A stretch of 64,000 nucleotides of DNA from Nonomuraea africana. GTDB taxonomy: Bacteria > Actinomycetota > Actinomycetes > Streptosporangiales > Streptosporangiaceae. The stretch covers positions 1,550,001-1,614,000 of the forward strand of contig NZ_JADBEF010000001.1 in assembly GCF_014873535.1 (NCBI RefSeq), given 5' to 3'. Within the stretch, counting starts at the first letter, position 1; the number at the start of each line of letters is the position of its first letter. This document shows, one piece after another, positions 41,487 through 50,161 of this stretch. The notes beneath the pieces were generated by a model that saw nothing but the letters and a program-made list of their open reading frames with translations, did no database searches and was not told where the DNA came from. A program made the translations under genes and the position numbers.

Positions 41487-41720
41487 ATGACAGGCACACG
41501 CACCCCCTTCGCACCCGAGATCGCACCCTGCGGCAGGCAGTGCGGTGGTGAGCGGTTCGTCGAGGACGACGGCTACGGCCTGCTCATCAGGGACCAGTAC
41601 TTCGACTGCGGCTGCCGCAGGATCCGCCACGAGTACCACGACGGCAGCATCCATCTGACAGCCGTGCGCCACGACGGCAAGCCCGTCAGAGACCAGGTCC
41701 AGCCCGACCACGGGAGCTGA
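41487..41720 (+). CDS. small cysteine-rich hypothetical protein at the head of the frd operon
   Basis: 77 residues, unknown family. After MTGTRTPFAPEIAPCGRQCG comes DQYFDCGCRRIRHEYHDGS; the CxxxC and CxC pairs plus His residues could bind a metal or an iron-sulfur cluster. GGGAGG lies 6 bases before the ATG at 41487, and only 3 bases separate its stop from frdA, so it is clearly cotranslated with the flavoprotein. A role in maturation of the complex or in flavin/cluster insertion is conceivable but is inference from position only. Confidence 0.65.
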   Translation: MTGTRTPFAPEIAPCGRQCGGERFVEDDGYGLLIRDQYFDCGCRRIRHEYHDGSIHLTAVRHDGKPVRDQVQPDHGS

Positions 41721-41723
41721 GGC

Positions 41724-43457
41724 ATGATCGACGTGCTCATCGTCGGGGGAGGAGGGGCCGGTCTCCGGGCGGCCATCGCGGTCGCCGAGACCGACCCGTC
41801 GATGACGGTGGCGGTGGTGTCGAAGGTCTACCCCATGCGCAGCCACACGGTCTCCGCCGAGGGCGGCGCCGCGGGCGTCATCGCCGACGGCGACACGCTC
41901 GACGAGCACGCCTACGACACCATCTCCGGCGGCGACTGGCTGTGCGACCAGGACGCGGTCGAGGCGTTCGTGGCCGAGGCGCCGCGCGAGCTGATGCGCC
42001 TGGAGCACTGGGGCTGCCCCTGGAGCAGGGAGCGCGACGGGCGCGTCGCGGTGCGGCCCTTCGGCGGGATGAAGCGGATGCGCACCTGGTACGCCGCCGA
42101 CAAGACCGGCTTCCACCTGCTCCACACCCTGTTCCAGACCACGCTGAAGTACCGGGAGATCGTTAGGTACGACGAGTGGTACGTCACCCGGCTCATCGTC
42201 GACGACGGACGCGTCCACGGCGTCGTCGCGGTCGAGATCAGGACGGGCAGGGTCGAGGCGATCGCGGCCAGGACCGTCATCCTGGCCACCGGCGGGTGCG
42301 GGCGCGTCTTCCCCTTCACCACCAACGCCGCCATCAAGACCGGCGACGGCATGGCACTGGCCTACCGGGCGGGCGCGCCGCTCAAGGACATGGAGTTCGT
42401 TCAGTACCACCCGACCGGCCTGCCGTTCACCGGCATCCTCATCACCGAGGCGGCCAGGGCGGAGGGCGGCTGGCTGATCAACAAGGACGGCTACCGCTAC
42501 CTGCAGGACTACGACCTCGGGCAGCCCACGCAGACCCCGAAGCTGCGCAGCATGGAGCTCGGCCCCCGCGACCGGCTCTCGCAGGCCTTCGTCGCCGAGC
42601 AGAACAAGGGGCGGACGGTCGAGACGCCCTACGGCCCCGTCGTCTACCTCGACCTGCGCCACCTCGGCGAGGCCAAGATCGACTCCCGCATCCCGTTCGT
42701 GCGGGAGCTGTGCCGCAGCTACCAGAACCTCGACCCCGCCACCGACCTGATCCCGGTCCGGCCCGTCGTGCACTACATGATGGGCGGCGTCCACACCGAC
42801 CTCGCCGGCGCGACCCCGGTCGCCGGACTGTTCGCGGCGGGGGAGACGGCCTGCGTGAGCATCAACGGCGCCAACCGCCTGGGCTCCAACTCGCTGCCGG
42901 AGATCCTGGTCTTCGGCGCCCGCGCCGGGGCGGCGGCCGCCGCGTTCGCGCGGGAGCACCGCGACGGCGAGGCGGCCGCCGTCCGCAGCCAGGGCGCCGA
43001 CGAGCAGCGGAGGCTGCGCCGCATCCTGGAGGGCGGCGGCACCGGGCCGAGGATCGCCGACCTGCGCGAGGAGATGCAGCACACGCTGGAGGGCGCGGCG
43101 GGGATCTACCGCACTCACGACACCCTCGCCAAGGCGGTGGACACACTGGCGACGCTGCGGGAGCGGGCGGTGGACGCCCGGGTGGACGACCAGAGCGCGA
43201 CCTTCAACACCGAGCTGATCTCGCTGGTGGAGCTGCACGCGATGCTCGACGTCGCCGAGACGATCGTCGCCAGCGCGCTGAACAGGACCGAGTCGCGCGG
43301 CGCGCACCAGCGTCTCGACTTCCCCGCCCGCGACGACGAGCGCTTCCTGGCCCACTCGCTGGTCCACCGCGCCCCCTCGGGGACCCCCTCGGTCGGGCTC
43401 CTGCCCGTCGCCCTCACCCGCTGGCCGCCGGGCGAGAGGATCTACGGCCGTGACTGA
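41724..43457 (+). CDS. frdA: fumarate reductase/succinate dehydrogenase flavoprotein subunit
   Basis: 577-residue catalytic subunit interconverting succinate and fumarate on the cytoplasmic face. FAD binding motif [28 protein letters not shown] with His41 as probable covalent FAD ligand; substrate residues in [21 protein letters not shown] and the catalytic Arg block [34 protein letters not shown]. The gene is followed by an iron-sulfur subunit and two small anchors of the FrdC/FrdD type, so the complex is of the quinol:fumarate reductase build (type D), which in an aerobic actinomycete may still run as succinate dehydrogenase. Confidence 0.92.
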   Translation: MIDVLIVGGGGAGLRAAIAVAETDPSMTVAVVSKVYPMRSHTVSAEGGAAGVIADGDTLDEHAYDTISGGDWLCDQDAVEAFVAEAPRELMRLEHWGCPWSRERDGRVAVRPFGGMKRMRTWYAADKTGFHLLHTLFQTTLKYREIVRYDEWYVTRLIVDDGRVHGVVAVEIRTGRVEAIAARTVILATGGCGRVFPFTTNAAIKTGDGMALAYRAGAPLKDMEFVQYHPTGLPFTGILITEAARAEGGWLINKDGYRYLQDYDLGQPTQTPKLRSMELGPRDRLSQAFVAEQNKGRTVETPYGPVVYLDLRHLGEAKIDSRIPFVRELCRSYQNLDPATDLIPVRPVVHYMMGGVHTDLAGATPVAGLFAAGETACVSINGANRLGSNSLPEILVFGARAGAAAAAFAREHRDGEAAAVRSQGADEQRRLRRILEGGGTGPRIADLREEMQHTLEGAAGIYRTHDTLAKAVDTLATLRERAVDARVDDQSATFNTELISLVELHAMLDVAETIVASALNRTESRGAHQRLDFPARDDERFLAHSLVHRAPSGTPSVGLLPVALTRWPPGERIYGRD

Positions 43458-43478
43458 TCTCGTACGGAGGTGCGGGCG

Positions 43479-44243
43479 ATGAGCACCAAGGCGACAAGGG
43501 CGGCACGGTCCACCGGCGGCGAACGCACGATCACACTGGAGATCAGCCGCTTCCGCCCGGAACAGGACACCGAGCCCGTCTTCGAGACCTTCGACGTGCC
43601 GCTGCGCGACGACTGGGCCGTCCTCGACGGCCTCAACCACGTCAAGGACCAGCTGGACGGCTCGCTGTCGTTCCGCTGGTCGTGCCGGATGGGCGTCTGC
43701 GGCTCCTGCGGCATGAACGTCAACGGCAAACCCAGGCTCACCTGCGGCACCTTCCTCACCGAGTTCGGCGCCGGCCCGGTCAGGATCGAGCCGCTCAAGG
43801 GCTTCCCGGTGATCCGCGACCTGGTCGTGGAGATCGACGACTTCCTGGCCAAGCTCTCCCACGTCCGGCCCTGGCTGATCAGGGAGGGCGAGGAGCTGCC
43901 GCTGACCGCCGAGTACGCCCAGACGCCCGAGCAGCTCGAGGCCTACAAGCAGTACTCGATGTGCATCAACTGCATGCTGTGCTACTCGGCCTGCCCGGTG
44001 TACGTGCTCAACCCCGACTTCCTCGGCCCGGCCGCGATCGCTCTCGCGCAGCGCTACAACCTCGACTCGCGTGACCAGGGCGACCGGCTCGACCTGCTCA
44101 ACACCGACGAGGGCGTGTGGGGCTGCACGTTCGTGGGCGAGTGCACGAGCGCCTGCCCCAAGCACGTCGATCCGGCCGAGGCGATCCAGCGCTTCAAGGT
44201 CACCGCCGCCATGCGTTCGGTCCTGCCCTGGGGGCGGCGATGA
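43479..44243 (+). CDS. frdB: fumarate reductase/succinate dehydrogenase iron-sulfur subunit
   Basis: 254-residue electron-transfer subunit. N-terminal ferredoxin domain with the 2Fe-2S ligands in [15 protein letters not shown] and the later LTCGTF; C-terminal domain with the [13 protein letters not shown] and [17 protein letters not shown] ligands of the 4Fe-4S and 3Fe-4S clusters. I use the ATG at 43479, which has GGAGG eight bases upstream; the in-frame GTG at 43470 overlaps that ribosome binding site. It passes electrons between the FrdA flavin and the quinone pool. Confidence 0.92.
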   Translation: MSTKATRAARSTGGERTITLEISRFRPEQDTEPVFETFDVPLRDDWAVLDGLNHVKDQLDGSLSFRWSCRMGVCGSCGMNVNGKPRLTCGTFLTEFGAGPVRIEPLKGFPVIRDLVVEIDDFLAKLSHVRPWLIREGEELPLTAEYAQTPEQLEAYKQYSMCINCMLCYSACPVYVLNPDFLGPAAIALAQRYNLDSRDQGDRLDLLNTDEGVWGCTFVGECTSACPKHVDPAEAIQRFKVTAAMRSVLPWGRR

Positions 44244-44626
44244 CGGGCCCGGCCAGGACCTACCGGCCCCCACGCGACCGGATCTGGTTCCTGCGCTCCA
44301 GGGCCTACACGCTCTTCGTGGCCAGGGAGTTGACCAGCGTCTTCGTCGCCTGGACGATCGCCTATCTGGTGCTGCTCGTGGCCGCCGTGCTGGGCGGCAC
44401 GCTCGCGGACTTCACCGCCCTCGCCGGCCGGCCCTGGATGATCGCGCTCAACGTGGTCGCGCTGGCCGCGACCGCCTTCCACTCGGTCACCTTCCTCAAC
44501 CTCGCGCCCAAGGCCACGGTCGTCAGGCTCGATGGCTGGCGGGTGCCCGCGTTCATGATCCAGGGCGGCAACCACACCGCCTGGCTGCTGGTCTCGGCCG
44601 TGCTGTTCTGGGTGGTGACCCGATGA
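44240..44626 (+). CDS. frdC: fumarate reductase membrane anchor subunit C
   Basis: 128-residue membrane anchor with three predicted helices (about 27-52, 66-88, 103-126). Text such as [36 protein letters not shown] and [15 protein letters not shown] corresponds to FrdC. The ATG overlaps the frdB stop as ATGA. With FrdD it forms the quinone site; no heme-ligand pattern typical of SdhC is evident, consistent with a heme-less type D complex. Confidence 0.88.
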   Translation: MTGPARTYRPPRDRIWFLRSRAYTLFVARELTSVFVAWTIAYLVLLVAAVLGGTLADFTALAGRPWMIALNVVALAATAFHSVTFLNLAPKATVVRLDGWRVPAFMIQGGNHTAWLLVSAVLFWVVTR

Positions 44627-44964
44627 GGCGCACGCCGGAGCCGTACTTGTGGTTGCTGTTCAGCGGCGGCGGCGTGGTCGCCGCGCTGCTGCTGCCGGTG
44701 CTGGTGCTGCTGTTCGGGGTGCTCATGCCGCTGGGCGTGCTCGACTGGCCGTCGCAGGCGGAGCTGGCCGCCCTCCTCGACCCCCTTCTCGTACGGCTGG
44801 CGCTGCTCGCGGTGGTCGTGCTCTGCCTCTTCCACGCCGCGCACCGGATCCGCTTCACCAGCGAGGAGATCCTCGGCCTCGCCAGGTTCGACCTGGTCAT
44901 CGCCCCCCTCTGCTACGGCGCGGCCGTCGCGGGCGGGGTCGTGGCCGCCCTGCTGCTGTTCTGA
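44623..44964 (+). CDS. frdD: fumarate reductase membrane anchor subunit D
   Basis: 113-residue anchor with three helices (about 13-36, 52-72, 88-112). The opening [20 protein letters not shown] and the central LFHAAHRIRF match FrdD. ATGA overlap with frdC. It completes the frdABCD unit; a promoter-like gap of about 110 bases separates it from the protease gene downstream. Confidence 0.88.
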   Translation: MRRTPEPYLWLLFSGGGVVAALLLPVLVLLFGVLMPLGVLDWPSQAELAALLDPLLVRLALLAVVVLCLFHAAHRIRFTSEEILGLARFDLVIAPLCYGAAVAGGVVAALLLF

Positions 44965-45072
44965 CATACCGCTTTTGACAAAGCGCGGAATGATCTCCGG
45001 TTTCGCGCCTAACGTCCGCACTGCACGACCTCTGAGGCCATTCACCCGGTAGATCCCGGGGAGAGAGGGAAT

Positions 45073-47754
45073 GTGGTGCCAAGCGCGAAGCGCCTGCTCG
45101 TGGCGCTCCCCCTGGTGGCGCTGGTCGCGGGCGGGCTGCCGGCCGTCCAGGCCGACACCGCCGCCCGCTACGAACCGGCGGCCACCGACCAGTACATCAA
45201 CTACGTCCCGCCCGCCGAGGGCTTCACCCCCGACGACCCGCCCAGGCCGGGCAGGGACGCGCGGGCCCGCATCCCCGCGCGGAAGCTCGACGCGCAGTTC
45301 GCCGGCGGCAATCCGGTGACCGCCAGAGTGCTGGCCGCGCGGGAGGAGCAGGCCGTCAGGACCGGGCGCAACCCCGCCGACTTCATCTTCAAGAAGTCCC
45401 GCCGGACGAAGACGGCCAGGCTGCTGACGATCCTGGTGGAGTTCAACGACCGGGCCGGCGACGACTTCTCGGGGTTCCAGCGGCTCAGCGGGCCGAGGAG
45501 CGCGCCCGACGACTGCGTCACCGAGCCGCCCGGCACCCGGCTGAACGGCCCCCTGCACAACCGCATCCCCGACCCCGCCACCCTGCCGCACAAGGACGAC
45601 TTCTCCTTCTGGGTGCCCGACTTCAGCCCCGGCCACTACGACCGGCTGCTCTACTCCAAGCAGGGCCTGACCACCAAGGTCAGGGGCGTCGACCTGTCCG
45701 GGCTCACGATGCGGAACATGTACGAGGAGATGTCCAAGGGCGCCTACTCGGTCTCCGGCTCGGCGGTGGGCTGGATCAAGGTCCCGCACTCCGAGGCCTG
45801 GTACGGCGCGGCGGCGTGCGGCCAGCCCTACCAGGACATGTCGGGACACCCGGACAACCCGCGCGGGTACGCCCAGCTCCCCGTCGACGCCGTGAACGCG
45901 CTCGCCGCCGCCCAGCCGCGCTTCGACTGGTCAAGCTATGACCGCGAGGACCTCGGCGACGCCGACCATGACGGGAACGTCGACGAGCCCGACGGCGTCA
46001 TCGACCACCTCGTGCTGGTCCACGCGGGCAAGGACAGGTCCATCGACGGCGGTGCCCAGGGCGCCTACGCGTTATGGGCGCACGCCGGCGCGGTCGCGGG
46101 CGGCCACCCCGTCCCCGGCACGAAGCTGAAGATCTCCAACTACATCGTGCAGCCCGAGGACGCGGGCGTCGGCGTCTTCGCCCACGAGTACGGCCACGAC
46201 CTCGGCCTGCCCGACCTCTACGACACCAGCGGCGCCAGTTCGGCTGTGGAGTTCTGGGATCTGATGGCCAGCGGCTCGCACAGCGGCCCCCTCTACCAGT
46301 CGATGCCTGCCCACCTGGGCCTCTGGGCCAAGTGGGTGCTCGGCTGGGCCGACCCCGAGATCCTCGACCCCGGCGACAGGACCAGGCACGTGGCGGTCGG
46401 GCAGTCCTCGCGCACGCCCCGCCTGACCGAGGACGGCGTCCGGGTCAACCTGACCAGCTCGCCGCTGAAGATGCTCGACCCGCACGGCGGCACGAAGATG
46501 TGGTGGTCGGGCATGGACCAGGAGTGGGCGAACGTCACGGTCACCAGGGACCTCACGGTGCCGGCCGGCGGCGACGTGCGGTTCTGGATGTGGAACAGCT
46601 ACGACATCGAGCCCGGCTACGACTACGGCTTCGTCGAGGTCTCCATCGACGGCGGCGTCACCTGGACCCAGCGCCGGGTGTTCGCCGCGTCGGGCGCCGA
46701 GGTCAGCACCCCCGACGGCTACCCCGACCCGCACAAGGCGCTGCGCGGCAGGCGCCACGGACTGACCGGCGCCACCAGCGGCTGGCGGCACGACTACGTC
46801 GATCTCACGCCCTTCGCCGGCACCACGGTCAAGCTGCGCCTGCTCTACACCACCGACGCAAGCACCACCGCGCGCGGCTGGTTCGCCGACGACTTCGCCC
46901 TCACCAGCGGCGGCGCGACCGTGTGGAGCGACGGCGCGGAACAGGGCGCGGGCGGATGGACGGCCACGGGCGGCACCTTCACCAACACCAGCGGGCAGGG
47001 CTGGACGGTCAGCACCGGCTCCCGCGAGATCTCCCGCTTCTACCTGGCCGAATGGCGCAACCTCGACGGCTTCGACAGGGGGCTGGCCCACGCCTACGAC
47101 ACCAGCTACCTGCGCGGCGGCTCGTGGAAGGTGGAACGGCTGCGGTACAACGCGCCGGGGCTGCTGGTGTGGCTGCGCGACTCCACCTACACCAACAACG
47201 TGCTGGCCCCGACGCTCATGGAGGGGCCGAGCCTCGGCGTGAAGGGCGGGCTGCTGCTCGTCGACTCGCACTACGAGCCGCTGCGCCGGACGGGGCAGGC
47301 GGCGGCCGTGGACCCGAGGGAGCGCAAGAACCTCGACGGGCGGGTGCAGAGCTCGAACGCGGCCTTCTCCTTCGGCAGGACACCACCGTTCAGGGAGTGC
47401 CTGGAGGGCGAGCCGTTCACCGAGCACTGCGCCACCTACCCCGCGCTGAAGGGGGTGCCCGCCTTCACCGACGCGAAGACCTGGTACCCGGGGCTGGACC
47501 TCGTCGACGGCGCGCTCGACTACCGCGACTTCGACGCCTCGGTGGTGATCCCCGCCAAGGGGCCCTACTCCACCAGGGTCGTCGGCGCCGACGGCAGGCC
47601 CGCCACCGACCTGTACGGCACCGAGCTGGGCGGCGGTCACGTCCTCGGCTCGGGCGACCCCGGCGACCAGGCGCTCGGCGTGCGGTTCGGGCTGGTCACC
47701 CCGCTGCCGGGCAACGTGGGGGCCATCGTGCGGGTGACCCCGCCGAAGAAGTGA
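45073..47754 (+). CDS. secreted M6-family metalloprotease (immune inhibitor A-like)
   Basis: 893-residue exported zinc protease. Signal peptide at residues 1-28 (AKRLLVALPLVALVAGGLPA), propeptide-like segment, then the catalytic domain with the gluzincin-like HEYGHDLGLPD (His371, Glu372, His375, Asp381) and a MASGS turn. After it come beta-rich modules (MAM/immune-inhibitor C-terminal type: FWMWNSYDIEPGYDYGFVEV, YVDLTPFAGTTVKLRL, WFADDFALTSGG). The family degrades host or competitor proteins; in a soil organism it is probably nutritional. Start GTG 45073 (GTG 45076 is also possible), preceded by GGGGAGAGAGGGA. Confidence 0.9.
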   Translation: MVPSAKRLLVALPLVALVAGGLPAVQADTAARYEPAATDQYINYVPPAEGFTPDDPPRPGRDARARIPARKLDAQFAGGNPVTARVLAAREEQAVRTGRNPADFIFKKSRRTKTARLLTILVEFNDRAGDDFSGFQRLSGPRSAPDDCVTEPPGTRLNGPLHNRIPDPATLPHKDDFSFWVPDFSPGHYDRLLYSKQGLTTKVRGVDLSGLTMRNMYEEMSKGAYSVSGSAVGWIKVPHSEAWYGAAACGQPYQDMSGHPDNPRGYAQLPVDAVNALAAAQPRFDWSSYDREDLGDADHDGNVDEPDGVIDHLVLVHAGKDRSIDGGAQGAYALWAHAGAVAGGHPVPGTKLKISNYIVQPEDAGVGVFAHEYGHDLGLPDLYDTSGASSAVEFWDLMASGSHSGPLYQSMPAHLGLWAKWVLGWADPEILDPGDRTRHVAVGQSSRTPRLTEDGVRVNLTSSPLKMLDPHGGTKMWWSGMDQEWANVTVTRDLTVPAGGDVRFWMWNSYDIEPGYDYGFVEVSIDGGVTWTQRRVFAASGAEVSTPDGYPDPHKALRGRRHGLTGATSGWRHDYVDLTPFAGTTVKLRLLYTTDASTTARGWFADDFALTSGGATVWSDGAEQGAGGWTATGGTFTNTSGQGWTVSTGSREISRFYLAEWRNLDGFDRGLAHAYDTSYLRGGSWKVERLRYNAPGLLVWLRDSTYTNNVLAPTLMEGPSLGVKGGLLLVDSHYEPLRRTGQAAAVDPRERKNLDGRVQSSNAAFSFGRTPPFRECLEGEPFTEHCATYPALKGVPAFTDAKTWYPGLDLVDGALDYRDFDASVVIPAKGPYSTRVVGADGRPATDLYGTELGGGHVLGSGDPGDQALGVRFGLVTPLPGNVGAIVRVTPPKK

Positions 47755-47801
47755 TCATGCGCCGCCGGGGCGACCGTCCCGGCGGCCCTACGATGTCATC
47801 C

Positions 47802-48740
47802 ATGACCGAGCTCCGCAGCAAGGCCGAGCACACCGAGGCCATTCGCAGGGACCGGCGGATCGCCGTCGTGATCAACACGCGTTCCCGCCGTGGCCGCCGC
47901 CACTACTTCGAGGTGCTGGACCAGATCCACGCGCTGGGCTTCGAGCCCTTGGCGGAGTACTCCGTCGTCAACCCCAAGCGGCTGCGCGCCCACCTGGACA
48001 AGGCCCTGGAGACCAAGCCCGACCTGCTGGTCGTGGGCGGTGGCGACGGCACGCTGTCCTCGGCGGTGCGCCACGTCGCCCACCGCGACGTGGCGCTGGG
48101 CGTGCTGCCGCTCGGCACCACCAACAACTTCGCCCGCAGCCTCGGCCTGCCGCTCGACCTGGCCGGCGCGATCAGGGTCTTCGACACGGGCAAGGTCGCC
48201 GACATCGACCTCGGCATGGCGGAGGACCGGCCCTTCGCCAACCTGGCCAGCTTCGGCGTCTCCGTCGAGGTCGCCGGCACCGTCAAGCCGTGGCTCAAGC
48301 GCGTCCTCGGCCGCCCCGCCTACCCCCTGACCGCCCTGACGATCCTGCCGGGGCACAAGCCGTTCCGCGCGATCCTCACCGTCGACGGCAAGCGCCACGA
48401 GCTCCTCACCGACCAGCTCAACATCGCCAACGGCCGCTTCCACGGCGGCTGGCAGGTGGCCAGGGACATCAGCATCGACAACGGCCTGCTCGTGGCCTAC
48501 CAGCTCGGCTCCGGCAAGAAGCTGCGGCTGCTCGGCGAGACGCTCGTGCGCGCGACCACCGGCAGGTGGCGCAGCCTGGCGGGCGGGCCGTTCGTGATGG
48601 GCCGCGAGATGCTGCTCGAGACCGAGCCGCCGATGGCGGCCGACGTCGACGGCGAGGTACGGCTGCGCACCCCCATCAGGCTGCGCGTGGTGCCGAACGG
48701 GCTGCGCGTGATGGTCCCTGCGGACTTCCACGACAGCTGA
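47802..48740 (+). CDS. diacylglycerol-kinase-family lipid kinase
   Basis: 312-residue DAGK/YegS/LCB5-type kinase. The ATP-binding motif LLVVGGGDGTLSSAV, followed by LGVLPLGTTNNFARSLGLP, defines the catalytic domain; the C-terminal beta-sandwich includes INIANGRFHGG-like text (DQLNIANGRFHGGWQVARD) and ends MAADVDGEVRLRTPI. It phosphorylates a diacylglycerol or related lipid at the membrane. The ATG at 47802 is chosen because TACGAT lies seven bases before it (leaderless); the ATG at 47793 overlaps that hexamer. It is independent of the protease gene. Confidence 0.88.
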   Translation: MTELRSKAEHTEAIRRDRRIAVVINTRSRRGRRHYFEVLDQIHALGFEPLAEYSVVNPKRLRAHLDKALETKPDLLVVGGGDGTLSSAVRHVAHRDVALGVLPLGTTNNFARSLGLPLDLAGAIRVFDTGKVADIDLGMAEDRPFANLASFGVSVEVAGTVKPWLKRVLGRPAYPLTALTILPGHKPFRAILTVDGKRHELLTDQLNIANGRFHGGWQVARDISIDNGLLVAYQLGSGKKLRLLGETLVRATTGRWRSLAGGPFVMGREMLLETEPPMAADVDGEVRLRTPIRLRVVPNGLRVMVPADFHDS

Positions 48741-48747
48741 CCGGCCG

Positions 48748-48807
48748 TCACGCGTGGTCGCGGTACCAGGCGTAGGTTCGGCGGACGCCCTCGAACAGCG
48801 GAGTTTC
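48748..48807 (-). pseudogene. C-terminal remnant of an NAD-dependent epimerase/dehydratase gene
   Basis: On the minus strand, in frame before a TGA (48748-48750), 18 residues read TPLFEGVRRTYAWYRDHA. This equals the usual C-terminus of SDR sugar epimerases and GDP-fucose synthase-like proteins (...LEEGLRRTYEWY...). No upstream coding continues. It lies tail-to-tail with the lipid kinase. Short, so the call is tentative. Confidence 0.4.
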
Positions 48808-48848
48808 ACTTCGGTTCCTCCGCGGTTTCCCGCGGATAGGCTCCGATC

Positions 48849-49586
48849 ATGAGATTCGAGGGCGCCGAGGGGCGGTGGCGCGCCGGGCTCGGGGCGCTGC
48901 GGAACGTGGTCAGGCAGGAGCTGGTCACCAGGCAGCTCGACCGTCACCTGCCCAAGGCCCCCGCCCGTGTGCTGGACGCCGGATGCGGTCAGGGCACCCA
49001 GGCGCTGCGGATGGCCGAGCGCGGTCACGACGTCACCGGGGTCGACGCCTCGGGCGAGCTGCTCGACCTGATCGAGCCCGGCCGGATCCGCACGATCCGC
49101 TCCGACCTGTCGGAGCTGTCGTCGCTGTTCGAGCCCGCCTCCTTCGACGTGGTGCTGTGCCACGGCGTCCTGATGTACCTCGACGACCCGGGCCCGCTCC
49201 TCACCGACCTCGCGGCGCTGGTCAGGCCGGGCGGCTTCCTGTCGCTGCTGGTGCGCAACGGCGACGCGCTGGCCATGCGGCCCGGCCTGATGGGCGACTG
49301 GCAGGCCGCCCTGCGGGCCTTCGAGGGCACCGGCTACACCAACCGCCTGGGCGTGCGCGCGCGGGCCGACCGCCGCCTCGACCTCACCGCGGCCCTGTCC
49401 GCCCGCGGCCTGGAGGTCACCGACTGGTACGGCGTGCGCGTCTTCACCGACCTCGACCAGGGCGGCGCACCCCCTCCCGCCGACCTCGACGCGCTGCTCG
49501 CCTGCGAGGAGCGCGCGGGGAGTACGGATCCCTATCGTTCGGTGGCCGCGCTGACCCATCTCATCGGTGGTAGACAGGAGAGATGA
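48849..49586 (+). CDS. class I SAM-dependent methyltransferase (SmtA/CmoM-like)
   Basis: 245-residue cytosolic methyltransferase. Motif I VLDAGCGQGTQALRMAERG, acidic loop VTGVDASGELL, motif LCHGVLMYLDDPGPLL and the post-motif RPGGFLSLLVRNGDALAM agree with the SmtA/CmoM group, whose Escherichia member modifies tRNA wobble carboxymethoxyuridine; related small-molecule enzymes are equally likely. The ATG at 48849 has TAGGCT six bases upstream (leaderless). Its stop overlaps the start of a 48-codon repeat-peptide gene (ATGA), so the enzyme and peptide are cotranslated, which may be functionally important. Confidence 0.8.
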   Translation: MRFEGAEGRWRAGLGALRNVVRQELVTRQLDRHLPKAPARVLDAGCGQGTQALRMAERGHDVTGVDASGELLDLIEPGRIRTIRSDLSELSSLFEPASFDVVLCHGVLMYLDDPGPLLTDLAALVRPGGFLSLLVRNGDALAMRPGLMGDWQAALRAFEGTGYTNRLGVRARADRRLDLTAALSARGLEVTDWYGVRVFTDLDQGGAPPPADLDALLACEERAGSTDPYRSVAALTHLIGGRQER

Positions 49587-49729
49587 AACGTCCCGGCTCC
49601 TGGTGCGAAACGCCGCGCCCGCCCCAGCCGTGGTGCGAGCGCCCGTCCCCTCCCGCCCCCTGGTGCGAGAGCGCGGAGTCTCCCGTGCTCAACGTGCTCG
49701 ACAGGCTGCTGAAGGCCGCCAAGCGCTGA
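49583..49729 (+). CDS. 48-residue peptide with three Trp-Cys-Glu repeats
   Basis: Unrecognised small gene overlapping the methyltransferase stop (ATGA), with AGGAG just upstream. The N-terminal part has three similar units, GSWCETPRP, QPWCERPSP and APWCESAES, each about ten residues and rich in proline; the C-terminal part SPVLNVLDRLLKAAKR is an amphipathic basic helix. Codon third positions are mostly G or C, as in real genes here. Repeated Trp-Cys cores plus a separate helix would suit a ribosomally made modified peptide or a metal/redox-binding peptide whose partner is the methyltransferase. Function is inference; no other maturase is adjacent. Confidence 0.6.
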   Translation: MKRPGSWCETPRPPQPWCERPSPPAPWCESAESPVLNVLDRLLKAAKR

Positions 49730-49765
49730 GGTTTCCGTGCCGTGGGGTGGGTAGTCGCCATACCC

Positions 49766-50161
49766 ATGAACTCCAAGCAGGGCCTGTCCACGGCTGAGCT
49801 CGTCAGCGATCTGTCCGCACAGCTCTCGCAGCTCGTGCGCAGCGAGATGCGCCTGGCTCGCCTGGAACTGGCCGAGAAGGGCAAGCGGGCAGGGTTCGGG
49901 GCCGGCCTGTTCGGCGGCGCGGGCGTCGTGGCCTTCTACGGCGGCGCGGCTCTGGTGGCCGCCGTCATCCTGCTGTTGTCATCCGTGCTGCCGGCCTGGG
50001 CCGCGGCCGGAATCGTGGCAGGCGTCTTGCTCGTGCTTGCCGCCGTTCTTGGTCTCATCGGTAAGAAGCAGGTCAAAAAGGCGACGCCACCGACACCCGA
50101 AGCGGCGATCGAGAGCGTCAAGACCGACATCGACGTGGTGAAAGAGAGGGCACGACGATGA
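49766..50161 (+). CDS. phage-holin-family (DUF1469) membrane protein
   Basis: 131-residue protein with an N-terminal amphipathic helix (LSTAELVSDLSAQLSQLVRS, then EMRLARLELAEKGKRAG), two membrane helices (about 50-75 and 78-100) and a charged C-terminal tail, matching PF07332 (formerly DUF1469). Despite the family name these proteins are chromosomal envelope proteins in actinobacteria, usually followed by a DUF3618 gene as here (ATGA overlap). ATG at 49766; the short in-frame extension to 49742 has no support. Confidence 0.82.
   Translation: MNSKQGLSTAELVSDLSAQLSQLVRSEMRLARLELAEKGKRAGFGAGLFGGAGVVAFYGGAALVAAVILLLSSVLPAWAAAGIVAGVLLVLAAVLGLIGKKQVKKATPPTPEAAIESVKTDIDVVKERARR

Noticed and set aside
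44975..45015. TTGACA at 44975 as a promoter for the M6 protease gene
   Set aside because: The nearest -10-like hexamer (TAACGT at 45010) is 29 bases away, too far for a normal promoter.
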